A stretch of DNA of 60,215 bases from Chloroflexota bacterium (GCA_016838895.1 JAEKNU010000022.1:1-60215), one strand, 5' to 3'; positions 16,131-24,801 are shown, counted from the stretch's first letter. Numbers and translations are program-made. Notes: generated by a model not told the origin, from the letters alone.

Positions 16131-17413
16131 GCTGTACCATAACACTTACAGAAGAGCCTCCGGAACCCTTCAGCAGTGCCTATTATACCTACGACGGCGA
16201 TGACAACATGGTCATTAGCGTGATTAATGGGGTGACGACATACTACGCCTCCAGTAGCTACGTGATGGAAGTGGACGGCAGCGACACCACCGTGCGCAAG
16301 ACTTACAGCGCCGGATCAACCAGCCTGGCCGTACGGACCATTGTGAACGGCAGCACGGAAACGTTAAACTGGTTGCTTTCCGATCACCTTGGCTCGTCCT
16401 CGATTACGACCACAGCCGACGGAACCTGGAACAGCGAAATTCGATATTCAGCCTTTGGTGAAACGCGCTACTCCTCAGGGATTACCCCAACCGATTACCG
16501 TTACACTGGCCAACTTGAGCAGGCGGATGTGAACCTGTATTACTACAATGCTCGCTATTATGACGCAGCATTGGGGCGGTTCATCCAGGCGGATACGATT
16601 ATTCCGGGGGCAGGTGATTCGAAGAGTTATGACCGGTATGTGTATGTGAATAATAATCCTCTGAAGTATACGGATCCGAGTGGGCATTGTATAGCATCTG
16701 ATGGAAGTATAAAATCTGGGTATCCTTTTGGAACAAGTGGATTGTGTTCAGGTTTTTCAAGTATGCCTGATGTAACCCAACCAGCAGAAATTAATGTTTT
16801 TCCAGGAATTGATGATGATCTTGATCATCGAGGTCTTACCACTAGCAAGCAAATCCCAATTGTAAGTGAAAAAGAAATAACTGAAATGTTTGCTTTGAAT
16901 TGGAATGAAGAGGTATATCCTGGAAGAGACGCCGGTGGAAAACAGGGCCAAGCTGAAAATCAATTAATTGAAGATGTGGACTCTGGTAATACAGCTCCAA
17001 AAATATTGTTCTGTTATAGTGCTGGTAATGAAGCTTGTGTAATGTATGCAGAGAGGACGCTTGAGGCAGGTATACCTGTTTTGGGTATTGTTTTCATTGG
17101 TGGTTCATTCTATGCCTCTGAAAATAATGTGATTTATACTTCAGAAGCATGGAAGAATAGAATTGATACTCTTCGTGCTGATTATGGAGTTAGTATATAT
17201 ATGATTAATGATGCCCAATCTGAACACCTTTATGGAGAAAAAAATGTTTATCGAGACGAATGGGGACCGATATTCAAAGTTGAGACATTACATAGAGAAG
17301 ATGGAAATATTTCTGATCATGGTAGCTATACGTTTGAGTCCCAACGTCTTGGTCCTACAGTACAACAAAATATTTTTGATTTTACACAAAATGTATTAAA
17401 TATATGGTATTAG
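16130..17413 (+). CDS. RHS cassette 7: core with alpha/beta-hydrolase-like tip
   Basis: The frame opens after a TGA inside the tRNA-half border; ATG at 16208 is the first standard start. It contains LTEEPPEPFSSAYYTYDGDDN and a full core to DPSGH. The tip has PKILFCYSAGNEACVMYAE (CYSAG nucleophile elbow, close to ICYSAGVDSC of cassette 2), VLGIVFIGGSFY, VSIYMINDAQSEHLYG and a late His (ISDHGSY). It is the closest relative of tip 2 in the array. Unlike the others, its partner gene is separated by 117 bases that hold a hairpin. Confidence 0.7.
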   Translation, partial: CCTITLTEEPPEPFSSAYYTYDGDDNMVISVINGVTTYYASSSYVMEVDGSDTTVRKTYSAGSTSLAVRTIVNGSTETLNWLLSDHLGSSSITTTADGTWNSEIRYSAFGETRYSSGITPTDYRYTGQLEQADVNLYYYNARYYDAALGRFIQADTIIPGAGDSKSYDRYVYVNNNPLKYTDPSGHCIASDGSIKSGYPFGTSGLCSGFSSMPDVTQPAEINVFPGIDDDLDHRGLTTSKQIPIVSEKEITEMFALNWNEEVYPGRDAGGKQGQAENQLIEDVDSGNTAPKILFCYSAGNEACVMYAERTLEAGIPVLGIVFIGGSFYASENNVIYTSEAWKNRIDTLRADYGVSIYMINDAQSEHLYGEKNVYRDEWGPIFKVETLHREDGNISDHGSYTFESQRLGPTVQQNIFDFTQNVLNIWY

Positions 17414-17474
17414 TAAATCTTATAGTTATTTTCTTATAAAATATAATAGTTATGAACATACTTAGGCAGTAGTC

Positions 17475-17514
17475 AATCTCTGGTGGAGGATGAATTATTC
17501 TTACACCAGAGATT
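17475..17514. terminator. Hairpin between tip 7 and its lipoprotein gene
   Basis: AATCTCTGGTG and CACCAGAGATT make a perfect 11-bp stem around an 18-base loop. It lies between the RHS stop (17413) and the lipoprotein ATG (17531), with no T-tract after it. It may be an attenuator or a processing site rather than a strong terminator. Confidence 0.45.
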
Positions 17515-17530
17515 CTGACGGGAGAAACAT

Positions 17531-18829
17531 ATGGATAGAAAATATAAATCGGGACTAATATTTCTAATGATCATCTTTCTAGCAGCCTGTTCAATGAAAA
17601 ATGGCTCATCAAATGTATTGGAAGAAATAAAAAAAACAGAGGTTTGCATATCTCCTCTTTCAGATTTTTCATTACCGATTGAATCATTTAACTATGGTGA
17701 ACTTAATGAGGGTATTGCAATAATGCCAGAAGAGGAAACAATATTGCCTGGAAAACCCTGGAGTAATGTTAGTGCGATACTTTATGAAAATACTCCTGGA
17801 AAGGAAAATGAAAGAAGAGAATTTGTATTATCAGGAATCCAAAAAAATGATAATCAGTCTGAGATATGGATATTGGAAAAATATTATCCAGATAAAAAAG
17901 ATTGGAAAAATGTATATCATAATTATTATATATATAATATTGTCTCAAGAGAGTGGCGAAAAATCTCTGCAATGATAAATGAAAATGAAAAACATAAATA
18001 TATATCAGAATTATTTATTACGGATACTGGACAAATATGGGGATTAAATGAATTGTGGGGATCTGAAAACTCATATTATATACTAAGTTATTATGATGAT
18101 AGTCAAAATAAATTTTTTGAAGATAGTAGAAGCGTAAAAATAAAGGAATTGATTCAAGTACCAGGTTCAAGTTTAGAGAGTGAGATAGTATTTGATAGTC
18201 AAGGTTATCTATGGATATTAGCCAGTGAAAATGGAATCTATTTGTATGAATTACAGTCAGGGGAAGTATCAAAAGAGATAACACTTGAAGAAGGTCGTAT
18301 CTATGGAGCTAAAATATCACCAGATGGGGAAATATATTATGTTAGTGATATTGTAAATGTTGAACATCCAGAATTACTTGAAGGGAAAATGTTTGAATAT
18401 TCTCCGGCAAGCCATGAACTAAAGACCATAGATGTTCCGAGAGAGGGATTGTTCGAGAGTAACAGGGTACCATCCTTTTTTGTGTTTGATTCTAATGGCA
18501 GGTTATGGATTGAGAACAAAGCATATAGGGATCGTGATGGTCAATGGTACGACATTTTGGATAATCCACTATTTATAACTAATAATTGGATTGAGGGAAA
18601 ATCTGATAGGCAGTTCAATGCATTTCCTTTACTAGCACAAACTGCGAGTTCAGATGGTAATGTTTGGTTTACTGGTAGGGAAGGAACATTTAAGACGAAT
18701 GAGAAGAATAAATCTTGGTGTTGGGTAAGTACTGAGGAATCTATTGTATTAGAAGATGGAAATGGTTATTTATGGATGCTTGCAGGTGAGAGTTTGTACA
18801 AACGTCCATTGGATGAATTAGAAAAATAA
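17531..18829 (+). CDS. Lipoprotein behind hydrolase tip 7; propeller-like, candidate immunity protein
   Basis: 432 residues, ATG behind GGGAGA. The lipobox is IFLAAC. The N-terminus carries VCISPLSDFSLPIE and later PGKPW, and the C-terminus SWCWVSTEE..NGYLWMLAGESLYKRPL, matching the lipoproteins at 5666 and 8427. Blade-like segments include GQIWGLN, GYLWILASENGIYLYE, GEIYYVSD, GRLWIEN and GNVWFTG. It is the fourth instance of the tip/lipoprotein pairing. Confidence 0.6.
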   Translation: MDRKYKSGLIFLMIIFLAACSMKNGSSNVLEEIKKTEVCISPLSDFSLPIESFNYGELNEGIAIMPEEETILPGKPWSNVSAILYENTPGKENERREFVLSGIQKNDNQSEIWILEKYYPDKKDWKNVYHNYYIYNIVSREWRKISAMINENEKHKYISELFITDTGQIWGLNELWGSENSYYILSYYDDSQNKFFEDSRSVKIKELIQVPGSSLESEIVFDSQGYLWILASENGIYLYELQSGEVSKEITLEEGRIYGAKISPDGEIYYVSDIVNVEHPELLEGKMFEYSPASHELKTIDVPREGLFESNRVPSFFVFDSNGRLWIENKAYRDRDGQWYDILDNPLFITNNWIEGKSDRQFNAFPLLAQTASSDGNVWFTGREGTFKTNEKNKSWCWVSTEESIVLEDGNGYLWMLAGESLYKRPLDELEK

Positions 18830-18910
18830 TTGAACTTAATTGTTTAAAATTGTGTATTAGAAGTAGATGGTCTTAATACCATAAACAAAACAAAAAACGC
18901 GTCCTTTTCA

Positions 18911-18950
18911 GAAGCGGAAGACGAGATTTGAACTCATGAATGCTGATTGA
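18911..18950 (-). pseudogene. Strongly decayed 3' part of tRNA-Gly, copy e
   Basis: The minus strand still shows GAGTTCAAATCTCGTCTTCCG followed by C-TT, aligning with the T-arm and acceptor of copies a-d with several changes. The anticodon region is not recognisable. The left hairpin is reduced to AAAAAACGCG..CCTTTT. The order (decayed tRNA half, then RHS core) is the same as in the other units. Confidence 0.6.
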
Positions 18951-18975
18951 TACTTAACTGAATACTTATCCACTA

Positions 18976-19227
18976 GTACCATTCAGTAGTGCAAGCTACA
19001 CCTACGACGGCGATGACAACATGGTGATGAGTGTGATCAATGGAATTACCACCTACTACGCCTCCAGCGGCTACGTCGTGGAAGTAGATGATACAACAAC
19101 CACCGTGCGCAAGACTTATAGCGCCGGATCAACCAGCCTGGCCGTACGGACGATTGTCAATGGCACTACATACTACCTCTTTCAAAATCCATGTATAATA
19201 TTATTATTATCTAGCCCCTCATTTTAA
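18976..19227 (+). pseudogene. Truncated RHS core (cassette 8), right end of the array
   Basis: The frame encodes LVPFSSASYTYDGDDNMVMS and continues through ITTYYASSGYVVEVDD to LAVRTIVNGT, then leaves the core and stops after about 17 unrelated residues. The autoprotease region, DPSG and any tip are missing. It marks the right boundary of the array, 40 bases before the antiporter gene. Confidence 0.85.
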
Positions 19228-19236
19228 AATGAGGGG
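19215..19236. terminator. Perfect palindromic hairpin at the array end
   Basis: CCCCTCATTTT on the left and AAAATGAGGGG on the right are exact complements (22 bases), followed by a T-rich run. It lies between the truncated RHS core and the antiporter gene. Confidence 0.65.
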
Positions 19237-19267
19237 ATTTGGTTTTTGATTGCGGGAAGGTTGCAGC

Positions 19268-21101
19268 ATGGAACAATTTGTAAACACGGAAACGCTGATT
19301 ATCGAACTGCTGCTGATCGCTTCGTTGGTGGCGATTGTAGTGCGTCGGTTGCATATCCCCTATACGGTGGCATTGGTGCTGGTGGGGCTGGTCCTGACCA
19401 CACAGTCGCCGGTTAAATTGGAATTAACGCCGGAATTGATATTGGCGTTCTTTGTACCCCCGCTGGTTTTTGAGGCGGCTTTCCATCTCAATGTCAATGA
19501 GCTGCGCCGAAATCTGGTAACCATTCTGGTTTTGGCCGTGCCAGGGGTATTGTTAACCACCCTGATCGTGGGCGGAATTTTATCTTTTGGGATAGGGTTA
19601 GCTTTGCCTGTGGCGATGGTTTTCGGATCATTGATTGCCGCGACGGACCCGGTGGCGGTGGTGGCTTTATTCCGTTTATTGGGTGTGCCCAAGCGTCTCT
19701 CAGTGTTGGTGGAAGGCGAGAGCCTGCTCAATGACGGCACCGCGTTGGTGTTGTTCAATATGATGCTGGCGATTGTGGTAACCGGTCAGTTTAATTTGGT
19801 GGAGAGTTTGGTTGAGTTTGTAAAGGTGGCCACGGGGGGTATTATCCTGGGTATGCTGCTGGGTTGGGTGATTTCACGCCTGATTTCCAATATTGATGAC
19901 TATCTGATTGAAATTACGTTGACCACTGTGCTGGCCTATGGTTCATATTTACTGGCCGAAAACTTCCATTTTAGTGGTGTATTGGCTGTGGTTGCTGCCG
20001 GTTTGGTAACCGGTAATATCGGGCCGCAGGGCATGAGCCCCACCACGCGTATTGTTTTATATAACTTCTGGGAATATATAACCTTTTTAGTTAACTCAAT
20101 GGTTTTTTTGTTGATCGGACTGGAAGTCGATATTTCAGCGTTGATCAGAAATTGGCAGGCGATTTTGTGGGCAATCGCTGCGGTGTTGATTGCTCGATTG
20201 ATTGTGATTTACGGTCTGAGCTGGGTTACCAGTAAACTATCCGAACCCATCTCGCGGCGTTGGCGGCATATTATGTTCTGGGGCGGTTTACGGGGCGCGC
20301 TTAGTTTGGCTTTGGTGCTCAGTTTGCCGTTGACCTTCGGTCCGGAGCGCGAAATGCTGCGTACCATGGCTTTTTAGTGTGGCACTGTTCACTTTGCTGG
20401 TGCAGGCCACCAGTATGAGTGGGTTGGTGCGGAAACTGGGCATTGTCACCATTGATCCGATGCAGGTGGATTATTCTATGCGCCATGCACGCCTGAATGC
20501 TTTGCGTTCAGCGGAAACACATATGGAGCGACGTTTCCGCGAAGGATTGATTTCGGCGCCAGCATGGGAACGTATCAAGCCAAAATTACATGAGCAAATC
20601 AGTTTGTTGGCAACTGCGGTACGCGACCTGCTGCGTATTGAGCCGGTGTTGGAAGCAGAAGAACTGGATATTAACCGCCGGGAAATCCTGCGCGCGCAGC
20701 GTTCAGCGTATTTGGGCATGCGCAGCGATGGCATTATCTCTGAGGAAGTCTTTGAGAAACTGACAATTGAAGCTGATTTGGCTTTGGAAGAGGGTGGTGG
20801 CCCGTTCTGGTTTTTGCCGGAAGAAACCTTGCCGCAGCGTTTGAAAGATAGTCTGGAAGAATCAGCGCAGGTGGAACAGATTCCGATTGAGGAAGGCGCG
20901 ATTTGTGATGGTCAGGAGGTTAAAGATATTCCATGGCCAAAGAATTTCGTAATTGCCAGCTTGCGGCGCGGTAATCGTATTATGATCCCTAAAGGGGATT
21001 CCGTTATGCAGGCCGGTGATGTTTTGATGATCGTCGCGGAAGAGGATACAGTTGAAGAAGCGCGCTTCTTCTGTCAGAAAAATCCGGAGAAAAAGAGATA
21101 G
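19268..21101 (+). pseudogene. CPA1-type Na+/H+ antiporter, split by a one-base frameshift
   Basis: The ATG at 19268 follows GGGAAGG. About 12 membrane segments include FGSLIAATDPVAVVALF and EGESLLNDGTALVLF, the signature motifs of NhaP/CPA1 exchangers. The frame ends at TAG 20375-20377 after RTMAF. Dropping one T from the five-T run at 20371-20375 gives MAFSVALFTLLVQATSMSGL and continues in the second frame to 21101. The C-terminal part carries a helical stretch and an RCK_C/TrkA_C-like domain (NFVIASLRRGNRIMIPKGDS). The expected role is pH and sodium homeostasis at the membrane. A sequencing homopolymer error is as likely as true inactivation. Confidence 0.85.
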
Positions 21102-21155
21102 ATAACAGTAACCCACTCCTGGCTGATTTTCATTATCTCGCGCATAAATTAAACA

Positions 21156-21187
21156 AAAACGCCCCCAGGTATGCCTGAGGGTGTTTT
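21156..21187. terminator. Bidirectional terminator between antiporter and proA
   Basis: AAAACGCCCCCAGG and CCTGAGGGTGTTTT pair over 14 positions with one mismatch and one wobble, around a TATG loop. The A- and T-tracts serve both converging genes. Confidence 0.8.
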
Positions 21188-21206
21188 ATTTTTCCATGAA
21201 AGCTAA

Positions 21207-22463
21207 TTATGGCCTTACATGATACTCACCCAGGATAACCCATTTGTAGGTAGTCAATTCTTTAAGTGCCATGGGGCCACGGGCATGTAAGCGTTGCGTG
21301 GAGATGGCGACTTCGGCGCCCAGGCCAAATTGGGAACCATCCGTAAAGCGCGTGCTGGCATTTACATACACGGCGGCGGAATCCATTTGAGCGAGAAATT
21401 GATTTGCATTGGCTTCTGTATCCGTGAGGATACCGTCTGAGTGATGAGTGCTGTGTTCGTCGATGAAATCAATGGCTTCATCCAGAGTATCCACAACTTT
21501 CAACCCTAAAACCAGTGAAAGCCACTCGGTATCAAAATCATCCTTTTCGGCAGGTAAAACCACAGCCGGATCGGCATCGGACAGGTATTGCATGGCATCC
21601 GGTGCTGCCCGGAAGGTCACCCCATTCTGGGAAAGGCGTTTTATCACGGCGGGTAGAAATTCAGCGGCAATGGCCTGATGTACCAGCAGGGTATCCAATG
21701 CGTTGCAAACGGATGGGCGCTGTACCTTGGCGTTTTGTACGATGGCCACCGATTGATCAAATTTGGCAGAGGCATCCGCGTAGAGGTGGCAAATACCAAT
21801 ACCGCCGGTGATCACCGGGATGCTGCTGTTTTCACGGCAGTATTTATGCAAACCGGCACCCCCGCGCGGGATGAGCATATCAATCCACTCGTACATTTTT
21901 AGCAGTTCTGATACAAGCTTGCGATCCGGGTTATCAATGAATTGTACAGATTCAGCAGGTAATCCACTTTCTTTTAAGCCCAGCTGGATAATATTTACCA
22001 GAGCAAGGTTGGAATGAATGGTTTCTTTTCCGCCGCGCAGAATGACGGCGTTGCCGGTTTTCAGGGTCAGGCTGGCAACATCCATGGTGACATTGGGGCG
22101 TGCTTCATAAATCACAGCGATTACGCCCAGGGGAACACGTTGTTTGTGCATTTTCAAACCATTGGGATGGTCGAATACGTCAAAGGTTTCGCCGATGGGG
22201 TCAGGAAGATTAACCACACTGCGCAGGTCAGCAGCGATACCGTTCAGGCGTGCCTGACTGAGCATGAGGCGATCTACCAGATTTTCTGCCATGCCGTTGG
22301 CTTTGGCAGCTGCAATGTCTTTGGCGTTGGCCTCCAAGACGGCTTTCTGGTTGGCGTCCAATAATTCGGCTATTTTTGCAATACATTCATTTTTCTTTTC
22401 GGATGATGTGCGCGCCAATGTTTTTGAGGCAGCACGAGCTTGCTTGGCAATGGTTTCTAACAT
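21207..22463 (-). CDS. proA: Gamma-glutamyl phosphate reductase
   Basis: 418 residues, full length for the family. It is an NADPH-dependent aldehyde-dehydrogenase fold that reduces gamma-glutamyl phosphate to glutamate semialdehyde, the second step of proline synthesis. Visible family segments include KMHKQRVPLGVIAVIYEARPNV cut to its core VIYEARPNV, NAVILRGGKE, IPRGGAGLHKYC, QRPSVCNALDTLLVH (catalytic Cys) and QFGLGAEVAISTQ. The start is ATG behind AGGGAG. It lies 26 bases downstream of proB, forming a proBA operon. Confidence 0.96.
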   Translation of the reverse strand: MLETIAKQARAASKTLARTSSEKKNECIAKIAELLDANQKAVLEANAKDIAAAKANGMAENLVDRLMLSQARLNGIAADLRSVVNLPDPIGETFDVFDHPNGLKMHKQRVPLGVIAVIYEARPNVTMDVASLTLKTGNAVILRGGKETIHSNLALVNIIQLGLKESGLPAESVQFIDNPDRKLVSELLKMYEWIDMLIPRGGAGLHKYCRENSSIPVITGGIGICHLYADASAKFDQSVAIVQNAKVQRPSVCNALDTLLVHQAIAAEFLPAVIKRLSQNGVTFRAAPDAMQYLSDADPAVVLPAEKDDFDTEWLSLVLGLKVVDTLDEAIDFIDEHSTHHSDGILTDTEANANQFLAQMDSAAVYVNASTRFTDGSQFGLGAEVAISTQRLHARGPMALKELTTYKWVILGEYHVRP

Positions 22464-22489
22464 GGCATTTCTCCCTGCGTAAAAATAAT

Positions 22490-23599
22490 TTATAGCAAAA
22501 TCATGTTGTCATGATGTACAAATTCATTTCCGTATGTATAGCCAATAATCTTTTCAATATCCACTGAGTGATGTCCGCAGAGTTTTTCCATGCTGGCGGA
22601 ATCATAGCTGGCGATACCGATGGCAATTTTCTTACCCTCGTTATCGGCAATTTTGACCGTTTCACCGCGCTTGAACTTGCCTTCTATGCGGGTCACACCA
22701 ACTGGCAGCAGACTACTGCAACCACTGGCGATGACTTTTGTAGCACCAGGGTCAATAAATAACTTGCCAGCAGGCTTTGGTCCAGCCAGAATGAAGCGTT
22801 TGCGGCTTTCCAGGTTGCTCACGGTAGGGGCAAAGTAAGTGCCTTCAGCTTCTCCATTGAGTGCTTTATGCAAGACATCCGCCTGTAAGCCATTGCAGAT
22901 GACCACTTTTGTGCCGGATCGTCTGGCCAGATCTGCGGCTTGCAATTTTGTGAGCATACCGCCGGTCCCTACGCCGTTGCTGACTGTACCGGCAGCCTTC
23001 CACACCCAATCCGGGATTTCGGGTCCAGTGATTTCCGGAATTAACTCGGCTTTTGTATCCTGATGAGGGTCACTGGTGTAAAGCCCTTTCTGATCTGTGA
23101 GCAGGATCAGTAGATCAGCCTCGATGAGGTTGCCGACCATGGCGGAGAGGTTATCATTATCGCCCACATGAATTTCATGGGTGGCGATGGTGTCATTTTC
23201 ATTAACAATGGGGATGATGCCGCGCATTAACAGTGCTTCCAATGTGTTGCGCGCATTCAGGTAGCGCTGACGGTGGGAAGTATCGGAACGCGTCAATAGA
23301 ATTTGAGCGACTGTTTTGTTATAGATATCAAACATTTGTGTATAGATCGCCATCAAACGCGGCTGCCCGATGGCAGAAAGCATTTGTTTGACCGGAATAA
23401 AACCAGGCAGGTCGGGGAAATGCAGTGCTTCTCGTCCAGCGGCTACGGCACCGGAAGATACCAGGATAACCAAATGACCTTCATCATGCAGATGAGCGAT
23501 TTGGGTGACTAAACTAATAATTTGCGGCATGGAAATTTGTTTTGTGCCGCCTGTCAGGGTAGAGGAGCCTACCTTGATCACAATGCGTTGTTTGTCCAT
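22490..23599 (-). CDS. proB: Glutamate 5-kinase
   Basis: 369 residues from the ATG at 23599 (MDKQRIVIKVGSSTLTGG); a TTG at 23632 would add 11 unusual residues and is less likely. The amino-acid kinase domain (VKVGSS, VSSGAVAAGR, PIVNENDTIA, GDNDNLSAMV) is followed from about residue 270 by a PUA domain (KLFIDPGATKVIASGCSSLL). It phosphorylates glutamate in the committed, proline-inhibited step. First gene of proBA. Confidence 0.95.
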   Translation of the reverse strand: MDKQRIVIKVGSSTLTGGTKQISMPQIISLVTQIAHLHDEGHLVILVSSGAVAAGREALHFPDLPGFIPVKQMLSAIGQPRLMAIYTQMFDIYNKTVAQILLTRSDTSHRQRYLNARNTLEALLMRGIIPIVNENDTIATHEIHVGDNDNLSAMVGNLIEADLLILLTDQKGLYTSDPHQDTKAELIPEITGPEIPDWVWKAAGTVSNGVGTGGMLTKLQAADLARRSGTKVVICNGLQADVLHKALNGEAEGTYFAPTVSNLESRKRFILAGPKPAGKLFIDPGATKVIASGCSSLLPVGVTRIEGKFKRGETVKIADNEGKKIAIGIASYDSASMEKLCGHHSVDIEKIIGYTYGNEFVHHDNMILL

Positions 23600-23693
23600 G
23601 GGGAATACCCGTTTTGATGTAGTATCGTTCAAATGAATCTACATGCCGGACAAGAATTGTGAGTTTGACCGGTGATTAATCTGATGTTTGTAA

Positions 23694-24071
23694 TTATACA
23701 TCACTTCGTTGTTGATATAGGTGCTGAGCCGTATTGATCTGTTCAATATGCGCCTCGGACCAGTCGCGTATGGCGTCCATTGGTTTTTTCAACGATTGTC
23801 CTAACGGGGTAAGGGCATACTCTACCCGCGGTGGCACTTCTGCATAAATGGTTCGGGAGACAATGCCATTTCTTTCCAGTTCACGCAATGTTTGGGTGAG
23901 CATTTTCTGAGATATGCCATCGATTCCACGTTTGAGTACCGAAAAACGACGTGGACCATCGGCAAGTTGCCCGATGACCAATGCTGTCCACTTGTTGGCG
24001 ATGATATCCAACACCTGCCGGGAAGGACAGGTTTTGTGATAAACGTTATAGGAAATTGTATTAGTAACCAT
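23694..24071 (-). CDS. HxlR-family transcriptional regulator
   Basis: 125 residues from the ATG at 24071. Typical HxlR winged helix: CPSRQVLDIIANKWTALVIGQL with the N-terminal Cys, then RFSVLKRGIDGISQKMLTQTLREL (recognition helix) and PPRVEYALTPLG (wing). It is divergent from the oxidoreductase gene at 24163. The intergenic palindrome suggests that it controls both itself and that gene, perhaps in response to thiol or electrophile stress as in related HxlR/YodB proteins. Confidence 0.9.
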   Translation of the reverse strand: MVTNTISYNVYHKTCPSRQVLDIIANKWTALVIGQLADGPRRFSVLKRGIDGISQKMLTQTLRELERNGIVSRTIYAEVPPRVEYALTPLGQSLKKPMDAIRDWSEAHIEQINTAQHLYQQRSDV

Positions 24072-24123
24072 TCGTATACTATACCACAAAATAGTGCCAT
24101 ATTGCAAAAAGAGAGTAAGTATA

Positions 24124-24138
24124 TTATAGTGACTATAA
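24124..24138. promoter_or_regulatory. Candidate HxlR operator
   Basis: TTATAGTGACTATAA is a perfect 15-base palindrome in the 91-base gap between the two divergent genes, 25 bases before the oxidoreductase ATG. A related GTATACTATAC element lies at about 24074-24085, next to the hxlR-type start. Operator function is inferred from position and symmetry. Confidence 0.5.
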
Positions 24139-24162
24139 CATATTGTGAATGTGGAGGAATAT

Positions 24163-24801
24163 ATGAAGATTTTACTGATTGGTGCCAGCGGCGCGATTGG
24201 ATCAAGAATATTAAACGAAGCTGTCAGCCGCGGACATCATGTGACGGCAGTGTCAAGACATACAGAAAACGTGCCTGCGGGTGAGCATGTCACAGTGGTT
24301 CAGGCAGATGCCAGCGACGAGAAGATAATGCCTGAATTGCTCATAGGGCAGGATGCACTGGTCAGTTCGATCAGTCCACGCGGCGGCAATACGCCTGAAT
24401 CGTATTTGGAAACCATTAAGGCAATTATCAAGGCTGCCAAACGGAGCAACGTGCCGTACAGCCTGGTTGTAGGTGGTTTATCCAGTTTGATTGCACCGGA
24501 TGGGAAACGTATTTTGGATCACATGAAAGATGTAGTGCCACCTGGTTTGGTTCAGGAGATTACCATCGTAGCGGAAGCCAGAAAATTAATAGAGCAGTCG
24601 GATATCAACTGGACCTTCTTTTGCCCAGGTGGCATGATTGAACCCGGGGAACGTACTGGCATATTTAAGATTGGCGGTGAGCAGGCAACTTTCAATTTTG
24701 GGGATAACACCAAAATCAGTATGGAAGATTTTGCTGTGGCTGCTGTTGATGAACTGGAAAATCCCAACTATAGCAGGGAACTCTTTCACGCTTACAATTG
24801 A
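24163..24801 (+). CDS. NAD(P)-binding oxidoreductase, NmrA/atypical SDR type
   Basis: 212 residues from the ATG at 24163, which has GGAGG nine bases upstream; a GTG at 24145 would place the ribosome site inside the gene. The Rossmann motif is MKILLIGASGAIGSRIL (GASGxIG). It continues with VVQADAS and a central VVGGLSSLIAP, lacking the usual YxxxK, as in NmrA-like and flavin-reductase-like proteins. The substrate is unknown. Divergent HxlR regulators often control quinone or aldehyde reductases. Confidence 0.85.
   Translation: MKILLIGASGAIGSRILNEAVSRGHHVTAVSRHTENVPAGEHVTVVQADASDEKIMPELLIGQDALVSSISPRGGNTPESYLETIKAIIKAAKRSNVPYSLVVGGLSSLIAPDGKRILDHMKDVVPPGLVQEITIVAEARKLIEQSDINWTFFCPGGMIEPGERTGIFKIGGEQATFNFGDNTKISMEDFAVAAVDELENPNYSRELFHAYN

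Noticed and set aside
18855..18900. Possible extra RHS scrap (EVDGLNT) before the decayed tRNA half
   Set aside because: Only a few residues resemble the core; too short to distinguish from chance.
6960..18950. Regularly repeated short elements as a CRISPR array
   Set aside because: The repeats are kilobases apart and are tRNA halves with terminators, not 20-50 base repeats with spacers.
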